6,254 nucleotides of DNA from Pseudomonadota bacterium (GTDB taxonomy: Bacteria > Pseudomonadota > Gammaproteobacteria > Xanthomonadales > Xanthomonadaceae). Where the stretch lies: assembly GCA_023399815.1 (NCBI GenBank), contig JAEWOJ010000212.1, positions 1-6,254 on the forward strand, read 5' to 3'. The position numbers and the translations under genes are program-made. Positions 1 to 5,475 of this stretch are shown piece by piece; the stretch's first letter is position 1, and the number at the start of each line of letters is the position of its first letter. Under the pieces are notes generated by a model. The model saw only the letters and a list, made by a program, of their open reading frames with translations. It was not told the DNA's origin and did no database searches.

Positions 1-1689
1 CTGCTGACCACCCTGCGCCAGACCGTCGGCAGCCGCCATGTGCTGACCGGCGACAAGGCCACGCGCCGCTTCCGCAGGGGCTACCGCTTCGGCGAGGGCC
101 CGGTGCTGGCGGTGGTGCGGCCGGGCACGCTGCTGGAGCTGTGGCGCGTGTTGCAGGCGGCGGTGCAGGGCGGGGCGGCGATCATCCTGCAGGCCGCCAA
201 CACCGGCCTGACCGGCGGCTCCACGCCGGATGGCGACGACTATGGCCGGCCCATCGTGCTGGTCAGCACGCTGCGCCTGGCCGGCATCCAACTGCTGGAC
301 GACGGCCGCCAGGTCGTGTGCCTGCCCGGCGCCACGCTGGACCGGCTGGAACAGGCGCTGGCGCCGCTGGGGCGCGAGCCGCATTCGGTGATCGGTTCCT
401 CGTGCATCGGCGCCTCGGTGCTGGGCGGCATCTGCAACAACTCCGGGGGCGCGCTGGTGCGGCGCGGGCCGGCGTATACCGAACTGGCGCTGTTCGCGCA
501 GGTCGATGCGCAGGGCCGGCTGCGGCTGGTCAACCACCTCGGCATCGCGCTGGGCGACACGCCGGAGGAAATCCTGCAACGCCTGCAGACCGGCGACTAC
601 ACGGCGGCCGACGTCGGCAGCGGCGAGGGCCGCGCCGCGTCCGATCCGCGCTACGCCGGGCAGGTGCGGCAGGTGGATGCGGACACGCCGGCGCGCTTCA
701 ACGCCGATCCGGAGCGCCATTACGAGGCCGCCGGCTCGGCCGGCAAGCTGGCGGTGTTCGCGGTGCGCCTGGACACCTTCGAGAAGGAGTCGGCCGAGGT
801 CTTCTACATCGGCAGCAACCGCACCGGCAGCCTGACCGCGATCCGCCGCCACCTGCTCACCGGCTTCGAACGCCTGCCGATCTCCGGCGAATACATCCAC
901 CGCGATGCCTACGACATCGGCGAGCGCTACGGCAAGGACATCTTCCTGCTGATCGACCGCCTCGGCACCGCGCGCGTGCCGGCCGCTTTCGCATGGAAGA
1001 GCCGGGTCGACGGCTGGTTCGAGCGGCTGGGGATGCGCGGCATGACCGACCGGGTGATGCAGGCGCTGGTCGGCCTGCTGCCCGCGCACCTGCCCGCGCG
1101 CATGGGCGAATTCCGCCAGCGCTACGCGCACCACCTGCTGCTGAAGGTCTCGGCGCAGGACGCGGCGGCCACCGATGCCTGGCTGCGCGGCTTCTTCGCC
1201 GACCACGAAGGCGGCTTCTTCCACTGCACGCCGGACGAGGGACGCAAGGCCTTCCTGCATCGTTTCGCCGTCGCCAGCGCGGCGGTGCGCTATCGCGAGG
1301 TGCACCGCGACCAAGTGGAGGACATCGTCGCGCTGGACATCGCCCTGCGCCGCGACGACCGCGACTGGTTCGAGCGGCTGCCGGCCGATCTCGACGCGCG
1401 CCTGCTGCACCGGCTGTACTACGGCCACTTCCTGTGCCACGTGTTCCACCAGGACTACATCGCGCGCAAGGGCGAGGACCCGATGGCGATCGAGCATGCG
1501 ATGTGGACGCTGCTGGACGCGCGCGGCGCCGAATACCCGGCCGAGCACAACGTCGGCCACCTGTATCCGGCCAAGCCGGCGCTGGCCGATTTCTACCGGC
1601 GGCTCGACCCGAGCAACACCTTCAACCCGGGGATCGGCCAGACCAGCAAGCGCGCCGGCTGGCAGGACTGCGGCTGCGCGCGGCACTGA
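1..1689 (+). CDS. dld: Quinone-dependent D-lactate dehydrogenase (5'-truncated by window edge)
   Basis: This is the membrane-associated FAD flavoprotein that oxidises D-lactate to pyruvate and passes electrons to the quinone pool. The reading frame is open from base 1 (LLTTLRQTVGSRHVLTGD). The stretch before the GTG at 40 aligns with residues near the N-terminus of E. coli Dld, so the true start lies upstream and about a dozen codons are missing; the GTG is not the start. The window holds 562 codons, against about 571 residues for E. coli Dld. The FAD-binding domain comes first, with QAANTGLTGGSTP at about 190-228 and GSSCIGASVLGGICNNSGG at about 394-450. The D-lactate dehydrogenase membrane-binding domain follows from about 790, with RYGKDIFLLID, HHLLLK, KAFLHRFA, LYYGHFLCHVFHQDYI and YPAEHNVGHLY. 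It ends GIGQTSKRAGWQDCGCARH; the family signature TSKR..W is kept, but the Cys-Gly-Cys tail is unlike E. coli. The domain order and near-continuous family motifs make the identification secure. Its promoter is outside the window. Confidence 0.96.
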   Translation: MLTTLRQTVGSRHVLTGDKATRRFRRGYRFGEGPVLAVVRPGTLLELWRVLQAAVQGGAAIILQAANTGLTGGSTPDGDDYGRPIVLVSTLRLAGIQLLDDGRQVVCLPGATLDRLEQALAPLGREPHSVIGSSCIGASVLGGICNNSGGALVRRGPAYTELALFAQVDAQGRLRLVNHLGIALGDTPEEILQRLQTGDYTAADVGSGEGRAASDPRYAGQVRQVDADTPARFNADPERHYEAAGSAGKLAVFAVRLDTFEKESAEVFYIGSNRTGSLTAIRRHLLTGFERLPISGEYIHRDAYDIGERYGKDIFLLIDRLGTARVPAAFAWKSRVDGWFERLGMRGMTDRVMQALVGLLPAHLPARMGEFRQRYAHHLLLKVSAQDAAATDAWLRGFFADHEGGFFHCTPDEGRKAFLHRFAVASAAVRYREVHRDQVEDIVALDIALRRDDRDWFERLPADLDARLLHRLYYGHFLCHVFHQDYIARKGEDPMAIEHAMWTLLDARGAEYPAEHNVGHLYPAKPALADFYRRLDPSNTFNPGIGQTSKRAGWQDCGCARH

Positions 1690-1691
1690 AT

Positions 1692-1744
1692 CCGGCAGGG
1701 AGGCGATGCGGCGCGGGATGCCTTTCGGGCCATTCCCCTGCCGG
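1692..1744. repeat. Inverted repeat 3' of dld, possible transcription attenuator or terminator
   Basis: CCGGCAGGG at 1692-1700 is perfectly complementary to CCCTGCCGG at 1736-1744, with a 35-base loop. Inside the loop, GGGATGCC (1715-1722) can pair with GG-C-CA-T-TCCC (1728-1737) if two bases bulge, giving a competing smaller hairpin. There is no T-run after either stem, so this is not a classic intrinsic terminator. Its place three bases after the dld stop suggests 3'-end protection or partial termination before the downstream signalling gene. That role is inference from position and folding by eye. Confidence 0.35.
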
Positions 1745-1754
1745 GAACAGGGCT

Positions 1755-1760
1755 TATGCT
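1755..1760 (+). promoter_or_regulatory. Weak candidate -10 box for the EAL gene
   Basis: TATGCT at 1755-1760 matches the sigma-70 -10 consensus at four of six positions and sits inside a GGCTTATGCTCGG context. TTCCCC at 1733-1738, 16 bases upstream, is only a poor -35 (three of six). If used, transcription would begin near 1767, which would exclude the ATG at 1756 and leave the GTG at 1792, with its AGGA at 1782-1785, as the start. This is a by-eye match in GC-rich DNA and is weak. Confidence 0.2.
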
Positions 1761-4311
1761 CGGCAGGCCCAGCCCGACTGCAGGATGCACCGTGCCCCCT
1801 GGTTGTCCGCCCGTACCCCTGCCGTCGCCCGACCGGGCATCCCGCCTGACATCCCGGACATGGCATCGGTTCCTGATGGGCCTGTGGCTGGCCTGCCTGT
1901 GCGGACTGGCCATCGCCCGCGACCCGGGTGCGACGACCGGCAGCGAGGGGGCCGCGGTGGAGCCCAGGCACCCGCACGTGCTGGTGCTGCTGTCCTACCA
2001 CCCCGGCTTCGGCTGGGAGGACCGCATCCTTTCCGGGCTGACCGAGTGGGGCGGCGCCACCAGCGACCGGCCGGTGTTCCACGTCGAGTGGATGGACGCC
2101 AAGCGCTATCCCGATGCCGGGCAGCGCGAACGCCTGACCCGCTACATGACCGGGAAGTACGCCGGGCAGCATTTCGACCTCATCGCCACCGTGGACGACG
2201 ACGCGCTGGCCTTCGTGGTGCAGCAGGCGGACCTGTTCGGCGACACCCCGGTGGTGTTCAGCGGCGTCAACGCCGCGCCCGAGCGCATCGTCGGCACGCG
2301 CGCCAACGTCACCGGCATCCTCGAGCGTTTCGACCTCACCCGCACCCTGGGCACCGCGCTGGTGCTGCATCCGCATACCCGGCGCCTGCTGTTCATCACT
2401 CCCGACACCGACAACGGCGCGGCGATGCGCGAGGCCATCGACGCGGCGCTGGCGCGCCTGCCCGGCCATCCCGTGGCCGAGCACTGGCCGACGCACCTGC
2501 TGGAACAGCTGGCGCCGCGCCTTCCGCACCTGGCCGAAGGCACGCTGGTCTTCACCCTCGGCAGCATCCCGGTGCAGGCCGGCGAGCTGCCGCTGGAGCC
2601 GGAGTTGGTGCCGGCCTACGTGCGCGCCCGCACCGCGCTGCCGGTGTACTGCGACCTCGACATGGCGGTGGGCCACGGCGCGGTGGGCGGCTACCTGAAC
2701 AGTGGACTGGAGACCGGCCGCCTGCAGGCGGCGATGGCGCGGCGGATCCTGGCCGGCGAAGCGGCCTCGGCGATTCCGCAGGTGCATGAAACGCCGATGG
2801 CGCTGCTGTTCGACAACGCCGAACTGCGCCGGCTGGGCGTGGACCCGCGCCGGCTGCCCGAAGGCAGCACGCTGATCAATGCGCCGCCGTCGATCTTCGC
2901 CCGCGAATACCGCGCGCAGCTGCTCGTCATCGTGGTGGTCCTGCTGCTGCTGGTATTGGTGGTGGCGGTGCTGGCGGTGCACGGCTTCATGCAGGCCGCG
3001 CGCCAGCGCGCCGTCCACCACCAGGCCATGCACGACGAACTGACCGGCCTGCGCAACCGCAGCGGCCTGGCCGAACTCCTGCAGGCGCTGCCGCCGGCCG
3101 GCGCCGACGGCGAGCGGGTGGCGCTGGTGATGCTCGGCCTCAACCGCTTCAAGCTGGTCAACGACACCCATGGGCACGCGTTCGGCGACAAGGTGCTGGT
3201 CGCGGTGGCCGAACGGCTGCGGCAGTGCTGCGGCGCACAGGAATCGCTGGCGCGCTTCAGCGGCGACGCCTTCGTCGTGATGGCGCGCATACGCGGCGAG
3301 GACGACCTGGAGCGGCTGCGCGGGCTGTGCGACACCCTGTTCCAGCAGCCGTTCCCGATCAACGGCCGGCGCATCCCGATCACCGCCGCGTTCGGCCTAG
3401 GCACCGCGCCATTGCAGGGGCTGGTGGCCGAGCAGCTGCTGCGCGAGGCCGACGCGGCGATGTACGAGGCCAAGCGCAACCGCAGCACGCGGGTGGTCGT
3501 CTTCGACCGCGGCATCCACGAGCGCACCAGGCGGCAGTTCCAGATCGAGGCCAGCCTGCCGGAGGCGATCGAGCGCGGCGAGATCACGGTGTACTACCAG
3601 CCCATCCACGACATCCGCCATGGTTGCATCGCCGGCTTCGAGGCGCTGGCGCGCTGGCAGCACCCGGAGCTGGGCTGGATCCCGCCGCCCGAATTCGTGC
3701 AGGCGGCGGTCGAGACCGGCCATGTCGGCGCGCTCACCCAGTGCATCCTGCGCAGCGCCTGCGAGGCCTTCCTGCCGCACCTGGGCGATCCGTGCCATCC
3801 CTACCTGGCGGTGAACGTCTCGGTCAGCGACATCTATGCCAGCGATTTCCCGGCGCAGCTGGCGCAGACCCTGGCCGAGGCCGGCATGCCGCCGCAGCGG
3901 CTGGTGCTGGAAGTGACCGAGGACATGCTGCTGGGCGACCAGCAGCATGTCGCCGCCGTGCTGGAGCGCTTGCGCGGGCACGGAGTGCGCATCGCCATCG
4001 ACGACTTCGGTACCGGCTACTCCTCGATGGGCTACCTGTCGAACTACCAGGTCAACCTGATCAAGATCGACCAGTCCTTCGTGCGCCGCATCCTCGACAG
4101 CCCGTCGGACCGCAAGATCGTGCGCGCCATCGTCTCGATGGCCGGCGACCTGGAGCTGGGCGTGGTGGTCGAGGGCGTGGAAACCGAAGCGCAGGTCGAA
4201 CTGCTGCGCGAGCTGGGCTGCCGCCTGCTGCAGGGCTATGTCTTCAGCCGCCCGCGCCCGGCGGCGGAGTGGGCGGCCGACGCGCAAGCCGCTTCCTTGC
4301 AGGAGCGGTAG
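1756..4311 (+). CDS. PBP1-type periplasmic sensor with degenerate GGDEF and active-type EAL domain (c-di-GMP phosphodiesterase)
   Basis: Predicted inner-membrane cyclic di-GMP phosphodiesterase, 851 residues if counted from the ATG at 1756. Residues about 35-56 (RTWHRF, then a hydrophobic stretch ending AIA) look like a signal peptide or signal anchor. About 72-375 is an ABC-substrate-binding-like sensor domain of the kind often fused to sensor kinases: LLSYHPGFGWEDRI, WMDAKRY, DDDALAF, TPVVFSGVNA, AVGGYLNSG, LPEGSTLIN. One transmembrane helix spans about 389-413. The GGDEF domain begins at MHDELTGLRNR (425) but its signature is RFSGDAF (SGDAF at 502-506), and the RxxD inhibitory site is replaced by GAQE, so cyclase activity is unlikely. 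The EAL domain is complete: EAL 629-631, N687, E719, DD 749-750 in DDFGTGYSS, K770, E806, E809 and Q826 in QGY. Start choice is uncertain: ATG 1756 has a poorly spaced AGGG, whereas in-frame GTG 1792 has AGGA six bases upstream. ATG 1876 would leave a signal sequence without a basic n-region. The ligand is unknown. Confidence 0.93.
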   Translation: MLGRPSPTAGCTVPPGCPPVPLPSPDRASRLTSRTWHRFLMGLWLACLCGLAIARDPGATTGSEGAAVEPRHPHVLVLLSYHPGFGWEDRILSGLTEWGGATSDRPVFHVEWMDAKRYPDAGQRERLTRYMTGKYAGQHFDLIATVDDDALAFVVQQADLFGDTPVVFSGVNAAPERIVGTRANVTGILERFDLTRTLGTALVLHPHTRRLLFITPDTDNGAAMREAIDAALARLPGHPVAEHWPTHLLEQLAPRLPHLAEGTLVFTLGSIPVQAGELPLEPELVPAYVRARTALPVYCDLDMAVGHGAVGGYLNSGLETGRLQAAMARRILAGEAASAIPQVHETPMALLFDNAELRRLGVDPRRLPEGSTLINAPPSIFAREYRAQLLVIVVVLLLLVLVVAVLAVHGFMQAARQRAVHHQAMHDELTGLRNRSGLAELLQALPPAGADGERVALVMLGLNRFKLVNDTHGHAFGDKVLVAVAERLRQCCGAQESLARFSGDAFVVMARIRGEDDLERLRGLCDTLFQQPFPINGRRIPITAAFGLGTAPLQGLVAEQLLREADAAMYEAKRNRSTRVVVFDRGIHERTRRQFQIEASLPEAIERGEITVYYQPIHDIRHGCIAGFEALARWQHPELGWIPPPEFVQAAVETGHVGALTQCILRSACEAFLPHLGDPCHPYLAVNVSVSDIYASDFPAQLAQTLAEAGMPPQRLVLEVTEDMLLGDQQHVAAVLERLRGHGVRIAIDDFGTGYSSMGYLSNYQVNLIKIDQSFVRRILDSPSDRKIVRAIVSMAGDLELGVVVEGVETEAQVELLRELGCRLLQGYVFSRPRPAAEWAADAQAASLQER

Positions 4312-4375
4312 GAGCGACGCCAGTCGCGACCGGGCTTCACCGGGAAAACTCCCTCGCGACTGGCGTCGCTCCTAC
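4308..4375. repeat. REPIN-like doublet: two inverted GTAG-type REP sequences
   Basis: Two 22-base arms (4308-4329 and 4354-4375) are perfect reverse complements around a 24-base spacer. Each arm has a GTAG head followed by its own small hairpin: GCGAC-GCCA-GTCGC in the left arm (stem halves 4314-4318 and 4323-4327), and GCGAC-TGGC-GTCGC in the right arm (4356-4360 and 4365-4369). A GTAG/GTGG head plus an imperfect palindrome is the structure of REP elements mobilised by RAYT transposases, and inverted pairs are called REPINs. No RAYT gene is in the window. The element lies between two convergent genes, so its long stem could also act as a bidirectional transcript-end structure, although no T-tract follows. 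The TAG of the left head (4309-4311) is the stop codon of the EAL gene. Confidence 0.8.
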
Positions 4376-4399
4376 AGATGGGGGTGCCGTGAGTGGCGT

Positions 4400-5368
4400 T
4401 CAGCGTTCCGAATGCCCGGTGTCGTCGTACTGGCGCGGGGCGAACAGGTCCGGGCGGATCAGCTCGATGAAGGCGCGCGCCTGCGGCGACAGCACCTTGC
4501 CGCGGCGCACCGTCACCCCGTAGCTGCGCTTGGGGAAGTAGCGCGCCATCGGGCGGATCGCCAGCCGCTCGCGGTCGGCGTCGTTGAGGCACAGCGCGGT
4601 GACGATGGAGATGCCCATGCCCATCGCCACGTACTGCTTGATCACCTCCCAGCCGCCGACTTCCAGCGCCACGGTGTAGGGCACGCGGTGGCGCTGGAAC
4701 ACCAGGTCCACCAGCCGCCAGGTGATCTGCCGTTTCGACGGCAGGATCAGCGGGTAGGGCGAGAGGTCCTCCAGGGTGAGGTCGCGCCTGCCGGCCAGCG
4801 GGTGGCCGCGCGGGGCGATCAGCACCTGCTCGAAGTCGTAGACCGGCGCGTAGCTCAGGTCGCCCGGTACGTCCAGCATCGAGCCGACGGCGAGGTCGGC
4901 GGCGTCGCTGCGCAGCAGTTCGGTGCCGTCGGCGCTGATCGCGTCCTGCAGGACGAGCCGCACGTCGGGGTGGCGCTGGCGGAAATCCTCGACGATCTTC
5001 GGCAGCAGGTACAGGATCGTCGACGAATTGGCGGCGATCGTCAGTTCGCCCGCGTCCAGCCCGCGGACCTTGTCGCGGAAGCGGGCCTCCAGCCCGTCCA
5101 GGCTCTCCACCAGCGGCTGCGCCATGTCGTACAGCAGCTGCCCCTCGCGGCTGGGCACCAGGCGCCGGCCGCTGCGCTCGAACAGCACCGCCCCCAGCTC
5201 CCGTTCCAGCGCCTGCAACTGCAGGCTCACCGCCGGCTGGCTGACGAACAGCGCCTCGGCCGCGCGCGAAACCGAGCCCAGCCGGACCGTCTGGCAGAAC
5301 GCGCGCAGCGGTTTGAGCCGGTCGGACTTGTAGGAAAAACGCGGGTTTACGGGCGTCTTGCTGGTCAT
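4400..5368 (-). CDS. LysR-family transcriptional regulator (CysB-like), divergent from malate synthase
   Basis: A 322-residue LysR-type regulator. The winged helix-turn-helix covers residues about 18-76 (LKPLRAFCQTV, SVSRAAEALFVSQPAVS, LQALERELGAVLFER, LVPSREG), with QPAVSLQLQALE as the recognition segment. The effector-binding domain runs from about 105 (ELTIAANSSTILYLLPKI) to about 310. The pattern PYTVALEVGGWEVIKQYVAMGMGISIV and YFPKRSYGVTVRRGK resembles the CysB-like branch, whose members bind small sulfur or carbon metabolites. The ATG at 5366-5368 is the only sensible start, because no other in-frame start precedes the DNA-binding domain. No Shine-Dalgarno sequence is visible upstream (TCGCCTCGCG), so translation may be leaderless or weak. 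The divergent placement 107 bases from aceB strongly suggests that it controls the glyoxylate-shunt gene(s) and itself. The effector cannot be read from sequence. Confidence 0.93.
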   Translation of the reverse strand: MTSKTPVNPRFSYKSDRLKPLRAFCQTVRLGSVSRAAEALFVSQPAVSLQLQALERELGAVLFERSGRRLVPSREGQLLYDMAQPLVESLDGLEARFRDKVRGLDAGELTIAANSSTILYLLPKIVEDFRQRHPDVRLVLQDAISADGTELLRSDAADLAVGSMLDVPGDLSYAPVYDFEQVLIAPRGHPLAGRRDLTLEDLSPYPLILPSKRQITWRLVDLVFQRHRVPYTVALEVGGWEVIKQYVAMGMGISIVTALCLNDADRERLAIRPMARYFPKRSYGVTVRRGKVLSPQARAFIELIRPDLFAPRQYDDTGHSER

Positions 5369-5379
5369 CGCGAGGCGAT

Positions 5380-5409
5380 TATTAGCACAGCTTATGTTGG
5401 ATATTGCAA
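5380..5409 (-). promoter_or_regulatory. Candidate promoter of the lysR gene
   Basis: Read on the minus strand, TTGCAA (5409-5404) and CTAATA (5385-5380) are separated by 18 bases and give a plausible sigma-70 -35/-10 pair. Transcription would start near 5373, only about five bases before the ATG at 5368, which fits the lack of a Shine-Dalgarno sequence. The -10 hexamer overlaps the T-N11-A dyad at 5381-5395, as expected for autorepression. This is a by-eye match in the only AT-rich stretch of the window. Confidence 0.4.
5381..5395. promoter_or_regulatory. Candidate LysR-type operator (T-N11-A dyad)
   Basis: The sequence ATTAGC-ACA-GCTTAT is an imperfect inverted repeat (five of six positions pair) containing T5382 and A5394 separated by exactly 11 bases, the classic LysR-family box. 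A further dyad half-pair, CTTAT at 5391-5395 and ATAAG at 5425-5429, extends toward aceB and could mark a second, activation-type contact region. LysR regulators usually bind such sites between themselves and a divergent target. That the neighbouring LysR protein binds here is inference. Confidence 0.45.
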
Positions 5410-5460
5410 AAACTGGTTTGATGAATAAGTGATGCGGGCGGCACGGTGGAACCCCGACAC
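5396..5460 (+). promoter_or_regulatory. Probable aceB promoter and leader region
   Basis: This AT-rich segment in otherwise very GC-rich DNA must carry the aceB promoter if aceB is transcribed from the divergent region. AATAAG at 5424-5429 matches the -10 consensus at four of six positions. No good -35 lies 16-18 bases upstream; TTGCAA at 5404-5409 is only 14 bases away. A weak -35 is common at promoters that need a LysR activator. The individual boxes are uncertain; the assignment of the region rests on gene layout. Confidence 0.4.
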
Positions 5461-5475
5461 ATGCAGGGTTCCGCC

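Noticed and set aside
1901..1920. Lipoprotein signal (lipobox) at the WLACLCG segment of the EAL protein
   Set aside because: Neither cysteine has a proper lipobox: position -3 of the first is Trp, and the second is preceded by Leu. The segment is better read as an ordinary signal peptide or anchor.
141..2789. Very long (882-codon) open frame on the plus strand overlapping dld and the EAL gene
   Set aside because: It is a shadow frame produced by GC-rich codon bias. The translation is Arg/Ala/Gly/Pro-rich low-complexity sequence without domains, and it crosses two well-supported genes and the spacer between them.
2691..3587. Long minus-strand open frame antisense to the EAL gene
   Set aside because: The Ser/Arg-rich composition with no recognisable motif is the complement of a well-supported coding sequence.
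3397..4287. Long minus-strand open frame antisense to the EAL domain
   Set aside because: His/Gln/Ala/Arg-rich shadow without family motifs; the forward frame has every EAL catalytic residue.
4308..4375. Intrinsic Rho-independent terminator between the convergent genes
   Set aside because: The stem is long and perfect, but neither side is followed by a T-run and each arm has REP architecture. A transcript-end role is possible but is not the primary call.
3225..4523. Plus-strand open frame running from the EAL gene through the REPIN into the 3' end of lysR
   Set aside because: It is an Arg/Ala/Gly-rich out-of-frame translation of the GGDEF-EAL coding sequence, with no independent evidence.
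4238..5428. 396-codon plus-strand open frame antisense to lysR
   Set aside because: Low-complexity Gln/His/Arg/Ala composition; the opposite strand encodes a clear LysR protein, and the frame also passes through the REPIN and the lysR promoter.
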